64,000 nucleotides of DNA, from contig JAQBOZ010000022.1 of NCBI GenBank assembly GCA_028287785.1, positions 32,382 through 96,381 of the forward strand, in the 5' to 3' direction. The notes under the pieces were generated by a model. It saw only the letters and a program-made list of their open reading frames with translations, had not been told where the DNA came from and searched no databases. This document shows, in pieces, positions 55,586 to 64,000 of the stretch (position 1 is its first letter; each line of letters opens with the position of its first letter). Position numbers and translations under genes: made by a program. Source of the DNA: Chlorobiota bacterium (GTDB lineage: Bacteria > Bacteroidota > Ignavibacteria > OLB7).

Positions 55586-56760
55586 TGTTCATCGGATATC
55601 GAATGTTTCCGGCTCCCCTCGTACAGCTCATATTCCAGCAGACGGCAATCGAGCGTCGTGTTGAAAAAGGGGATTTTTCGTTTGGTCCGCAATCCCACCT
55701 GTTTGGCGAGATGAGGATTTCCGGTGAAGATATATCCGGTATATCCGCGACAATCCTTTTTAAAGAAATCGCCGATCCGGTGATAGGTCTCCTCCAGTGC
55801 CGATTCCGTCCCAAGTCTCGCGCCATATTCCGGGTTGAGCATCACGATGCCGCCGCCATCGGGCACCGGCGTGGCGGCAAAATCGCAGACGTGAAAATCC
55901 ATCAGATGATCGACCCCGGCATTTGCCGCGTTTTTCCTGGCGGCCATCACCGCCCCCTCATCGATATCGGAAACCACAATCCTCCCGTCGATCTTCCGCG
56001 TTGCCGCGCTTTTCGCCCGTTTCCGCAGAGCCGCCCAATGTTCGGAATCGAAACCACGCAGATGGATAAACGCAAAATTCTCCCGCATCAGCCCAGGAGC
56101 GCGATTCAGCCCAATCATCGCCGCCTCGATGGCGAGCGTTCCGCTGCCGCACATCGGATTGGCCAGGTTGCCATCGCCGCGCCATCCGGTTGCAAGGATC
56201 ACGGCGGCCGCAAGCGATTCCTGCATGGGGGCCTTGTAGGGGATTTTCCGGTATCCGCGCTTCGTCAGCGGCTCACCCGATGTATCGAGAAAAACCCGGC
56301 AGCTTGTCCCCCGCCAGAAAAGATAGACCACCACGCCGATCCGCTCGGAGCCTGAATCGGGCCGGCGGCCGGTGACGTGCCGCATCCGGTCGACGATGGC
56401 ATCCTTGCACTTCACATTGGCGAAACGGGAGTCGGTGATATTCGGATTATCCACAGTGGAAACCACGCTCAGATACCCATCCGGCTCGATATAATCCTCC
56501 CAGGGAATCTCCGATATATTCTTGTACAATCCATCCGGGGTGGCCGCGATAAACGACTTCAGCAGGAAATGAACATGATATCCGGTGCGGACGTGAAGGT
56601 TGAGAAGCATCGTATCCTCAAGCGTCCCCTCGATCTCCACCCCCGTTGGAAATTCGGCGAGGATCGGAAAGCCGAGCGACTCGATCTCCTTGCAGAGGAA
56701 CTGAGATGTTCGCTTGGGACAGGTGACGAGCACGGTGCTTCTTGTGCGGAAATCGGCCAT
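55582..56760 (-). CDS. THUMP-domain SAM-dependent RNA methyltransferase
   Basis: A 392-residue protein with an N-terminal THUMP RNA-binding part (TFVATCPKRTSQFL-like start VLVTCPKRTSQFL, then FLLKSFIAATPDGLYKNI). A Rossmann methyltransferase core follows (PMQESLAAAVI, NPMCGSGTLAIEAAMIG near residue 200, SDIDEGAVMAARKNA). The family is the RlmL/Trm14-like m2G methyltransferases, acting on rRNA or tRNA. The usual catalytic NPPY is here NPEYGARLG (near residue 309), a Pro-to-Glu change. The start overlaps no upstream gene. Confidence 0.9.
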   Translation of the reverse strand: MADFRTRSTVLVTCPKRTSQFLCKEIESLGFPILAEFPTGVEIEGTLEDTMLLNLHVRTGYHVHFLLKSFIAATPDGLYKNISEIPWEDYIEPDGYLSVVSTVDNPNITDSRFANVKCKDAIVDRMRHVTGRRPDSGSERIGVVVYLFWRGTSCRVFLDTSGEPLTKRGYRKIPYKAPMQESLAAAVILATGWRGDGNLANPMCGSGTLAIEAAMIGLNRAPGLMRENFAFIHLRGFDSEHWAALRKRAKSAATRKIDGRIVVSDIDEGAVMAARKNAANAGVDHLMDFHVCDFAATPVPDGGGIVMLNPEYGARLGTESALEETYHRIGDFFKKDCRGYTGYIFTGNPHLAKQVGLRTKRKIPFFNTTLDCRLLEYELYEGSRKHSISDEQ

Positions 56761-56896
56761 CGGAAATTTGATTGCGGAATAATTATGCGGAATTGCACGA
56801 AACGATCATGCCGGAAATGAAGCTCACTCCGGCATGGATGGATGATACGTTCGACGATGAAAATCCGACCCGGGAAGGAACGCCGGAGAACATCGG

Positions 56897-57487
56897 CTAT
56901 TTCATTTTCTGTTCGACCGCGGCGGGAAGATATGCCCTGGAAATGAAGTCATTATTCCCCATCCCGGCATGACAGCTCTGGCAGTGATCCAGCTTCCCAC
57001 GAGCCAGAACATTTTTTGCAGGGCCGTCCACAACCATGAATTCCCAGTCGCCGACGGCCGGATTATATCCGCGCGCGTGTTTGATCATCACCGTTGAGAG
57101 AGTGGGATGAAGCGTGTCATCGGCACGATATTTCTCTTTTACGATCACCGAGCCCTCGGGGAATTTCGGTGATTTCTCCTCCATCATCGCATGGCTGCCG
57201 ATTGGATTGGCGTAGACGGAGATATACGCAAAATCATCATGATCGATATCCCCGCTCTTTATCTGCGCTTCGGTCGGCGGCGGCGACATCGGAGCGGCGC
57301 AGGCGGCAAGGGCCCTGGCGGGGAGGCGATACAGCGAGGGCGTTACGCGCGTCCAGCTCCTGTAGCCGGCCACATAGTCGATTCCCGAGCGCGTTTCCGC
57401 CGTGGAATTTCCGATAATCGCGAACATCCCGCCGGCCAGAACCAGCAGGAGCAGAAAGAACAGCGTGATGAGTTTTCCGTATCGCAT
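56897..57487 (-). CDS. Cytochrome P460 family protein
   Basis: A 196-residue exported or membrane-anchored cytochrome. The N-terminal hydrophobic helix (LITLFFLLLLVLAGGMFAII) precedes a P460-type domain (SWTRVTPSLY, FPEGSVIVKEKY, GDWEFMVVDG) and a heme c site CQSCH (Cys169, Cys172, His173). P460 cytochromes oxidise hydroxylamine in some ammonia oxidisers, but many members have unknown roles. The next gene (TraB/GumN) is 44 bases upstream, so they may form one unit. Confidence 0.88.
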   Translation of the reverse strand: MRYGKLITLFFLLLLVLAGGMFAIIGNSTAETRSGIDYVAGYRSWTRVTPSLYRLPARALAACAAPMSPPPTEAQIKSGDIDHDDFAYISVYANPIGSHAMMEEKSPKFPEGSVIVKEKYRADDTLHPTLSTVMIKHARGYNPAVGDWEFMVVDGPAKNVLARGKLDHCQSCHAGMGNNDFISRAYLPAAVEQKMK

Positions 57488-57530
57488 GATGACAGTTCCC
57501 CGGTTATTCGTTCATGTAATCGATATCCGT

Positions 57531-58436
57531 TCAGAGCTGCTCGACCTGATACCCCTTCGCCTTCAGAAGCTCCACCACTCCGTTGTTCCCAACCAGATGG
57601 AGCGAGCCCACCACGACCATGTAATTCGTCTTGTCGGCAAGAAATCCTTCTATCTGCGGAACCCAGTTCGCATTGCGCGTCGACACCATCTTTTTATTGA
57701 ACTCGTCATCACCGATCTCATTGCCGAGCATTTTCTCAAGCGCTTTCGTATCGCCTGTTTTCCAGGCATCGGTGATCGCCGTGAATGCCTTATCGCCATT
57801 ATTATCGGAGCTGAGCGATTGCTTGAGAAATTCCTCCTGCGCCTTGTCGGTCATCGAATCGAAAATACCGATCTGAAACGCCACAGTCTCCAACCCTATA
57901 ACGCTCTTGCTGTCGGCCTTGGCTTTTCCGGCGAAATAATTATCGATTCCATATTCGGCCTCGACGCCGCTGGTCTGCATATGCACCGCCGAATACATCA
58001 GCGCAACCACCCACGGCTTGAACCCGCTGAACATCGCCAGATCGATCCCCGCCTCCCTGAATTTCCTCTGCACCAGCTTGTAGGTCGATTTCGAGACGCT
58101 CGACTTCAGGGATTTACCGCTGGTCAGCATGCCGGATGCCACCATGGACTGCATGGCGGCGGGGCTCTGCGCGCTGTCCAGATCCAGCTCGAACACCAGC
58201 TTGCCGGCATCCGTGTAGGCGCGCTCGATTGCCGAGTCGAGCGGGTACATCGTTTTCGGCAGCGCGTGGACGGAGCCAAGCAGATAAACCGTATTTGTTT
58301 TTCCCTTCACCCGCCAGAGCATATGCTTCTGGCTCTGCTTCTGCGCCGACGCGACGCCGACGGTCATCAGGAAGGCGCAGAGGAACGCTCCAAACCGGCC
58401 GCGCCGGGGGGATATCATCATCGAATATTCATGCAT
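57531..58436 (-). CDS. TraB/GumN family secreted protein
   Basis: A 301-residue protein with a signal peptide (FLCAFLMTVGVASAQ). The TraB/GumN motifs are VYLLGSVHALPK, YGIDNYFAG and VVVGSLHLVGNNGVVELL. These belong to the TIKI/TraB metalloprotease-like superfamily (GSxH motifs). The bacterial function is poorly defined. It lies 45 bases after argS. Confidence 0.9.
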   Translation of the reverse strand: MHEYSMMISPRRGRFGAFLCAFLMTVGVASAQKQSQKHMLWRVKGKTNTVYLLGSVHALPKTMYPLDSAIERAYTDAGKLVFELDLDSAQSPAAMQSMVASGMLTSGKSLKSSVSKSTYKLVQRKFREAGIDLAMFSGFKPWVVALMYSAVHMQTSGVEAEYGIDNYFAGKAKADSKSVIGLETVAFQIGIFDSMTDKAQEEFLKQSLSSDNNGDKAFTAITDAWKTGDTKALEKMLGNEIGDDEFNKKMVSTRNANWVPQIEGFLADKTNYMVVVGSLHLVGNNGVVELLKAKGYQVEQL

Positions 58437-58481
58437 AGCAATTCACCATTCATAAGGATTATGACGCGACGCGGGCCACGC

Positions 58482-60245
58482 CTACATGCGCTCGGGAACC
58501 TCGATACCGAGCAGCCGCAGCACAAGTTCCATTTCCAGAAGGCAGAGACGGGCAAGCGCCAGCCACGATGCGCGGAGTTCCACATTCTCTTCAGGAAGAA
58601 TCCGGCAGTTCTGATAAAAGCGGTTGAACGACTGCGCCAGGTTATAGACGAACTCGCAGAGGAAATTCGGCGCGCGACGTTCGTAGGCGCCCTGAAGCGC
58701 CTCCGGGAGCTGGAAGAGCATCATCAGCAGATCCCGCTCGCGATCGCCCGGCGCCAGGATAGGCCCCGGACCAAATCCACGCTCCTCCGCCTTTCTGAGA
58801 ATCGACTTGATGCGGACCGCCGCGTAGAGGAGATATGCGCCGGTGCGCCCCTCGAACCGCGTAAAACGCTCGGGATCGAACACCGAATCGGAGGTGCGAT
58901 GATTCATCAGATCGGCATACTTGATCGCGGCAATGCCCACCAGCCGGGCGATCTCCAGCCGCTCCTCCTCGCTGTAATCCTGGGCGATATCCGCCTCCTT
59001 CATTCTGAGCGCGGCCTGCTCCTGAGCCATCTGAATCAGAAGCTGAAGCTTCATCACCCCCCCCGCCCGCGTCTTGAACGGCCGCCCATCGGGCCCGTTC
59101 ATCGTGCCGAACGGGACATGCTCCAGCTCCGCAGCCCCCGCTATTCCGGTCAGCCGCGCCGCGCTGAAGAGCTGGCGGAAATGGTACTCCTGACGGCCAT
59201 CGACCACATAGAGTATCTGGTCAGCGTGGAACTCCTGAACGCGCTGCTGGATCGTGGCAAGATCGGTTGTTCCATACATGACGCCGCCATCGGACTTGAC
59301 CAGGATCAGCGGCTGAAGCTCCTTCCCCTCGGCCTCCGGCGGCAGATGAATCACCTGCGCCCCCTGGCTTTCCTCGACGAACCCCTGGCTTTTCAGACGC
59401 TCCACCATTTCAGGAATAAGCGGCTGCACATCGCTTTCCCCCAGCCAGAGATCGAAGTTGACGCCGAGGCTGCCGAAATCGCGCTTGAGAGCGGTGGCGG
59501 AAATGTTCGCGAAGTGCCGCCAGAGGGCGAAGTAACCAGGTCGTCCGCGCTGAAGCTCCACCGTGGCCTGGCGCGCCTCCTCCATCAGGACCGCATCCTC
59601 CTTGCATCGCGCGGAGGCCTCCGGGTACATCGCCTCAAGATCGTCGATCGTGATGGGCGGCTCCGCAGGATATGGCCCGGTGAATTCGGGATCGAAATAG
59701 ATGAGATCGGGCTGCCGGCGCTTCAACTCCGTGATCAGCATCCCCATCTGCGTTCCCCAGTCGCCGAGATGAACATCGCTCGTCACGCGCTCCCCCATCA
59801 GGTGGAAGAGGCGCTGAAGGCTGTCGCCGATGATCGTGGATCGCAGATGGCCGACGTGCATCGCCTTGGCGACATTCGGCCCGCCGAAATCGATGATGAC
59901 ATTTTTCGGCTCAGGAACGGTCGGGCTGCCCACGCGCGGATCATCGGCGATACGGTTGATCCAGCCGCGCAGGTATTCATCGGTCAGCGTGATGTTGATA
60001 AAGCCGGGGCCGGCAAGGGAAAGATCGGCGAAGATCTCCCGCTGCCCTAGCGAATCGAGCACCGCCTGGGCCGTGACACGCGGATTTGCCTTTGTCTGCT
60101 TGGCCGCCGGGAGCGCACCATTGCACTGGAACTGACCAAGCTCGGGACGCTGGGATACCACCACTTCGCCAAGCGCGCGATCGATCCCATTGGCCTCGAA
60201 GGCATCTCCGAAGATGGAGCTGAGAGTTGCGAGTAACGACTTCAA
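58482..60245 (-). CDS. argS: Arginyl-tRNA synthetase
   Basis: A 587-residue class I aminoacyl-tRNA synthetase. It has an N-terminal Add-1-like domain, the HIGH-type motif NVAKAMHVGHLRST (about residue 125-138), class-specific HLGDWGTQMGM, the KMSK-equivalent region FGTMNGPDGRPFKTRAGGV, and an anticodon-binding C-terminus ending in the typical ERM. The length is normal. It charges tRNA-Arg. A hydrolase-like gene and a P460 cytochrome follow on the same strand. Confidence 0.98.
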   Translation of the reverse strand: MKSLLATLSSIFGDAFEANGIDRALGEVVVSQRPELGQFQCNGALPAAKQTKANPRVTAQAVLDSLGQREIFADLSLAGPGFINITLTDEYLRGWINRIADDPRVGSPTVPEPKNVIIDFGGPNVAKAMHVGHLRSTIIGDSLQRLFHLMGERVTSDVHLGDWGTQMGMLITELKRRQPDLIYFDPEFTGPYPAEPPITIDDLEAMYPEASARCKEDAVLMEEARQATVELQRGRPGYFALWRHFANISATALKRDFGSLGVNFDLWLGESDVQPLIPEMVERLKSQGFVEESQGAQVIHLPPEAEGKELQPLILVKSDGGVMYGTTDLATIQQRVQEFHADQILYVVDGRQEYHFRQLFSAARLTGIAGAAELEHVPFGTMNGPDGRPFKTRAGGVMKLQLLIQMAQEQAALRMKEADIAQDYSEEERLEIARLVGIAAIKYADLMNHRTSDSVFDPERFTRFEGRTGAYLLYAAVRIKSILRKAEERGFGPGPILAPGDRERDLLMMLFQLPEALQGAYERRAPNFLCEFVYNLAQSFNRFYQNCRILPEENVELRASWLALARLCLLEMELVLRLLGIEVPERM

Positions 60246-60399
60246 GAATTTCTCTGCTGGTTATTCGACGAGGATCGTTCCGGCCCCGGTGAGTGACCAG
60301 GGAAAACGATATTCCATAAAGATCGTAATTCTTGGATTGCCGCGCGCTGATAAATCCGTTTCAATACGCGAGTTTCCGAACCGGCGATCGCGCGGGCCC

Positions 60400-60439
60400 C
60401 AAAACAAACGGGGCGCGAATTCTTGCGAATCCGCGCCCC
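60400..60439 (-). terminator. Terminator downstream of the repeat-protein gene
   Basis: Stem arms GGGGCGCG (60410-60417) and CGCGCCCC (60432-60439) with an inner GAATTC/GAATCC pairing. On the minus strand it is followed by GTTTGTTTTGG. It lies about 160 bases beyond the stop of the repeat protein and upstream of argS. Otherwise the 60246-60602 gap shows nothing recognisable. Confidence 0.65.
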
Positions 60440-60602
60440 GCCCAACCCATGGACCCATGGCGACGAGCCCTTCTTCTCGCTGCCCCGGACCCATCTGCGA
60501 CGACATTGCTGTCAGTCACATCTTCGCCAGCCGGAAGGCTCCCACGTTGCGGGCGCACGGCCCGCCGATCGAGGTTCTTCCAGGGCATTCATCCCAGGGC
60601 TA

Positions 60603-63600
60603 TTACTTGCCGATCCAGCCGGAACCACCGTTGGTGGTGACCCAGATGAATTCGACCGCCACATTCGAGTTGATCGTGGTGCCGGCATTGAGGACGTTGC
60701 CGGACGTTACCGTCGCCGCGTTGGCGTCGGAGTTGAAGACCGTCAGCGTCTGCCCGTTCACCACACCGTTCGGCAGATTGACATTGAATCCGCCGGTTGT
60801 TGCTCCGGCACGAATCACGACCACCACACTGCCATCGGGGATGGTAACGGTGCCGCCATTGCCGGCCGGGGCGATCGTCCCGTCATCGTACGAAAGGACC
60901 ATCCGTCCGCGATTCAGCTCAAGGCCGGTCTGACCGACTCCGCCCTGAATGTAGACGCCGTTGGAGCTTGCGCCGCTGCCGGTGAAGGAGGCCGCGTAGC
61001 CGGTGCCATCGGTCGACGCTTCCAGAGCGTTGCTCCCGTTCGTTCCGTTGCTGATGTTGAACGTGGCCGCACGCCCCGCATCGGTGTTCGTCACGGAGAA
61101 TGCAGTTCCCTCGTTCGCGATCGAGCCGGAGTAGGGAAGCGCAAGACCGACATCGCCCCATGCAACGTTCGAACCATCATAGATCAGAGCCTGTCCGGGG
61201 TTGGCGCCGGTCGGGTCGATCTTTGCCGTGGTCACCGCCGCGTTGGCGATATGCGCCGTCGCAACCGATCCGGTGGCGAGCTTCGAGGAAGTAACCGCGC
61301 TGTCGATCACCTTCATCGTGGAAACCGAACCATCGGCGAGCTTCGGGCTGGTTACGGAGCCGTCAGCCAGTTTCGTCGAAGAGATCGCGTTGTCAGCAAC
61401 CGTCGGGTCCGGATAGTTGCCGGTCAGATCACCACCGGCAGTGCCGCTCGGCGGAAGGCTCGTCGGTGCGCCACTCAGCTTCGAGTAGCTGATGCCGTCG
61501 GCAATCTTCGCATCCGTTACCGAACCATCGGCAAGCTTCGTCGAGGAGATCGCATTGTCGGCAACCGTCGGGTTCGGATAATTGCCGGTCAGATCACCAC
61601 CGGCAGTGCCGCTTGGCGGAAGGCTCGTCGGTGCGCCACTCAACTTGCTGTAGCTGATGCCGTCAGCGATCTTCGCATCAGTGATCGCATTATCAGCAAC
61701 CGTCGGGTTCGGATAGTTGCCCGTCAGATCACCACCGGCAGTGCCGCTCGGCGGAAGGCTCGTCGGTGCGCCACTCAGCTTCGAGTAGCTGATGCCATCG
61801 GCAATCTTCGAATCCGTTACCGAACCATCGGCAAGCTTCGTCGAGGAGATCGCATTGTCGGCAACCGTCGGGGTCGGATAGTTGCCCGTCAGATCACCAC
61901 CGGCAGTGCCGCTCGGTGGAAGGCTCGTCGGTGCACCACTCAGCTTCGAGTAGCTGATGCCATCGGCGATCTTCGAATCAGTGATCGCATTATCAGCAAC
62001 CGTCGGGTTCGGATAGTTACCCGTCAGATCACCACCGGCAGTGCCGCTCGGCGGAAGCGATGTCGGCGCGCCGCTCAACTTGCTGTAGCTGATGCCGTCC
62101 GCGATCTTCGAATCCGTTACTGAGCTATCGGCGAGCTTCGAGCTCATTACCGAACCGTCAGCAAGTTTCGTCGAGGAGATCGCATTATCAGCAACCGTCG
62201 GGTTCGGATACGAACCACTCAGATCACCACTGGCAGTGCCGCTTGGCGGAAGGCTCGTCGGCGCGCCACTCAGCTTCGAGTAGCTGATGCCGTCGGCGAT
62301 CTTCGCATCCGTCACCGAACCATCGGCAAGCTTCGTCGAGGAGATCGCGTTGTCGGCAACCGTCGGGTTCGGATAGTTGCCCGTCAGATCACCACCGGCA
62401 GTGCCGCTTGGCGGAAGGCTTGTCGGTGCACCACTCAGCTTCGAGTAGCTGATGCCATCGGCGATCTTCGAATCCGTCACCGAACCATCGGCGAGCTTCG
62501 TCGAAGAGATCGCGTTGTCAGCGACCGTCGGGTTCGGATAGGAACCGGTCAGATCACCACCCGCCGTGCCGCTTGGCGGAAGCGATGTCGGTGCGCCGCT
62601 CAGCTTCGAGTAGCTGATGCCGTCCGCGATCTTCGCATCCGTCACTGAGCTATCGGCGAGCTTCGAGTTCATCACCGAGCCATCGGCAAGCTTCGTCGAA
62701 GAGATTGCATTATCAGCAACCGTCGGGTTCGGATAGTTGCCCGTCAGGTCGCCACCGGCAGTGCCGCTTGGCGGAAGGCTCGTCGGTGCACCACTCAGCT
62801 TCGAGTAACTAATGCCATCCGCGATCTTCGAATCGGTGATTGCTCCATCGGCGACCTTGGAGGTCGAGATAGCTGCATCCGTGATCTTCGTCGAGGAGAT
62901 TGCATTGTCGGCAACCGTCGGGTTCGGATAGTTGCCGGTCAGATCACCACCGGCAGTGCCGCTCGGCGGAAGGCTTGTCGGTGCGCCACTCAACTTGCTG
63001 TAGCTGATGCCGTCGGCGATCTTCGCGTCCGTCACCGAACCATCGGCAAGCTTCGTCGAGGAGATTGCATTGTCGGCAACCGTCGGGTTCGGATAATTGC
63101 CGGTCAGATCACCACCGGCAGTGCCGCTCGGCGGAAGGCTCGTCGGCGTGCCGGTCAGCTTCGAGTAGCTGATCCCGCTCGCGATCTTCGCGTCCGTCAC
63201 TGAGCTATCAGCGAGCTTCGAGTTCATTACCGAGCCGTCAGCCAGCTTCGTCGAGGAGATCGCGTTGTCGGCAACCGTCGGGTTCGGATAGTTGCCGGTC
63301 AGATCACCGCCGGCAGTGCCGCTCGGCGGAAGGCTTGTCGGTGCGCCACTCAACTTGCTGTAGCTGATGCCGTCGGCAATCTTCGAATCCGTTACCGAAC
63401 CATCGGCAAGCTTCGTCGAAGAGATCGCATTGTCGGCAACCGTCGGGTTCGGATAGTTACCCATCAGATCACCACCAGCCGTGCCGCTTGGCGGAAGGCT
63501 TGTCGGTGCGCCCGAAAGCTTCGAGTAGCTGATGCCGTTCGCGATCTTCGAATCGGTAATCGCATTGTCAGCAACCGTCGGGTTCGGATAGTTACCCGTC

Positions 63601-64000
63601 AGATCACCACCAGCCGTACCGCTCGGTGGAAGGCTCGTCGGTGCCCCACTCAGCTTCGAGTAGCTGATACCATCCGCGATCTTCGAATCGGTGATGGCGC
63701 CATCGACAACCTTGGAGGTCGAGACAGCACCGTCGGCGATCTTTGTCGAGGAGATTGCATTGTCGGCAACCGTCGGGTTCGGATAGTTACCCATCAGATC
63801 ACCACCAGCCGTGCCGCTTGGCGGAAGGCTTGTCGGTGCGCCCGAAAGCTTCGAGTAGCTGATGCCGTTCGCAATCTTCGAATCGGTAATCGCGTTATCA
63901 GCGACGGTCGGGTTCGGATAGGAACCACTAAGATCACCGCCGGCAGTGCCGCTCGGCGGAAGGCTCGTCGGCGTGCCGGTCAGCTTCGAGTAGCTGATGC
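60603..64000 (-). CDS. Giant repeat-rich surface/fibre-like protein (5' end beyond window)
   Basis: The frame is open to the right edge. The visible 1130-odd residues consist of repeats of PTVADNAI, an optional spacer, ISYSKLSGAPTSLPPSGTAG and GDLTGNYPN, followed by a non-repetitive C-terminus from about 61350. The C-terminus carries IANAAVTTAKIDPTGANPGQ, SGSIANEGTAFSVTNTDAG and VFNSDANAATVTSGNVLNAG. G-D-L-x-G-x-YP-x-PTV repeats occur in Bacteroidota fibre-like or collagen-like surface proteins. No T9SS tail is seen at the C-terminus. Function unknown, perhaps adhesion or sheath. Repeat count may be affected by assembly. Confidence 0.85.
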   Translation of the reverse strand, partial: ISYSKLTGTPTSLPPSGTAGGDLSGSYPNPTVADNAITDSKIANGISYSKLSGAPTSLPPSGTAGGDLMGNYPNPTVADNAISSTKIADGAVSTSKVVDGAITDSKIADGISYSKLSGAPTSLPPSGTAGGDLTGNYPNPTVADNAITDSKIANGISYSKLSGAPTSLPPSGTAGGDLMGNYPNPTVADNAISSTKLADGSVTDSKIADGISYSKLSGAPTSLPPSGTAGGDLTGNYPNPTVADNAISSTKLADGSVMNSKLADSSVTDAKIASGISYSKLTGTPTSLPPSGTAGGDLTGNYPNPTVADNAISSTKLADGSVTDAKIADGISYSKLSGAPTSLPPSGTAGGDLTGNYPNPTVADNAISSTKITDAAISTSKVADGAITDSKIADGISYSKLSGAPTSLPPSGTAGGDLTGNYPNPTVADNAISSTKLADGSVMNSKLADSSVTDAKIADGISYSKLSGAPTSLPPSGTAGGDLTGSYPNPTVADNAISSTKLADGSVTDSKIADGISYSKLSGAPTSLPPSGTAGGDLTGNYPNPTVADNAISSTKLADGSVTDAKIADGISYSKLSGAPTSLPPSGTASGDLSGSYPNPTVADNAISSTKLADGSVMSSKLADSSVTDSKIADGISYSKLSGAPTSLPPSGTAGGDLTGNYPNPTVADNAITDSKIADGISYSKLSGAPTSLPPSGTAGGDLTGNYPTPTVADNAISSTKLADGSVTDSKIADGISYSKLSGAPTSLPPSGTAGGDLTGNYPNPTVADNAITDAKIADGISYSKLSGAPTSLPPSGTAGGDLTGNYPNPTVADNAISSTKLADGSVTDAKIADGISYSKLSGAPTSLPPSGTAGGDLTGNYPDPTVADNAISSTKLADGSVTSPKLADGSVSTMKVIDSAVTSSKLATGSVATAHIANAAVTTAKIDPTGANPGQALIYDGSNVAWGDVGLALPYSGSIANEGTAFSVTNTDAGRAATFNISNGTNGSNALEASTDGTGYAASFTGSGASSNGVYIQGGVGQTGLELNRGRMVLSYDDGTIAPAGNGGTVTIPDGSVVVVIRAGATTGGFNVNLPNGVVNGQTLTVFNSDANAATVTSGNVLNAGTTINSNVAVEFIWVTTNGGSGWIGK
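61375..64000 (-). repeat. In-frame coding repeat array, 16 units with optional modules
   Basis: Sixteen copies of the PTVADNAI unit are visible. Spacers between PTVADNA and GISYSK come in four forms. The short form is ITDSKI (A). SSTKLADGSV plus TDSKI/TDAKI is form B. A longer SSTKLADGSVMNSKLADSSV form is C. A SSTKIxDxA(V/I)STSKV form with GAITDSKI is D. In protein order from the right edge they read A, D, A, B, C, B, D, C, B, B, C, A, B, A, B and a terminal variant. Units are very similar in DNA, which favours recombination. Confidence 0.85.

Noticed and set aside
57402..60050. 882-codon antisense frame over argS and the TraB/GumN gene
   Set aside because: It spans two recognisable genes and the gap between them; composition is His/Arg/Leu-rich noise.
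61375..64000. CRISPR array
   Set aside because: Repeats are in-frame coding units with no unique spacers, and cas genes are absent.

Overview
The window is a GC-rich bacterial chromosome segment, mostly coded on the minus strand. The best lineage fit is the Bacteroidota/Chlorobiota (FCB) group, perhaps a Kapabacteria- or Ignavibacteria-like organism. The reasons are type IX secretion (T9SS) C-terminal sorting domains on several large secreted proteins, choice-of-anchor V and Ig-like cell-surface architectures, an Oar-like TonB-dependent receptor, and Bacteroidota-type promoters (TTG-N20-TAnnTTTG). The lineage is inference. I saw no rRNA, tRNA, CRISPR array or transposase gene.

Layout. 1-4.7 kb: the 3' end of an ABC exporter, a tandem array of perfect palindromes, a DUF1573 protein and two PD40 beta-propeller/T9SS proteins, the second frameshifted. 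4.9-10.7 kb: a tightly overlapping seven-gene operon encoding a YnjBCD-like ABC importer (lipoprotein, two permeases, ATPase), a radical SAM enzyme and two glutamine-amidotransferase-like (ThuA-like) proteins. This is the best candidate for an undescribed system. A TonB-dependent receptor lies directly upstream. 14-19 kb: DUF2064, prfC, LOG, msrA and a decayed secreted protein, interleaved with dispersed hairpin-rich repeats. 19-28 kb: two APC-type permeases around a 900-residue T9SS protein, then glycogen synthase. 28.3-29.7 kb: repeats and a gene-poor stretch with one plausible 24-residue membrane peptide. 29.7-39.8 kb: two paralogous choice-of-anchor V/Ig/ASH surface proteins and a divergent BNR-repeat (GH74-like) protein. 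40-46 kb: a large hybrid histidine kinase, then a MarR-pirin-FMN reductase redox cluster. 46-53 kb: a sterol-desaturase/YdjY-like fusion, then a stress and DNA-repair group (LigD PE-Pol, ATP-dependent DNA ligase, two small stress-type proteins, a frameshifted manganese catalase). 53.7-60.2 kb: housekeeping genes (Cys/Met PLP enzyme, pyrophosphatase, THUMP methyltransferase, P460 cytochrome, TraB/GumN, argS). 60.6-64 kb: a giant repeat protein with a combinatorial module grammar that runs off the right edge.

Two genes (a PD40 protein and the manganese catalase) are broken by single small indels, and one small secreted protein by an in-frame stop. These are recent decay or assembly errors. A family of palindromic intergenic repeats is confined to the left 30 kb as far as I could see.
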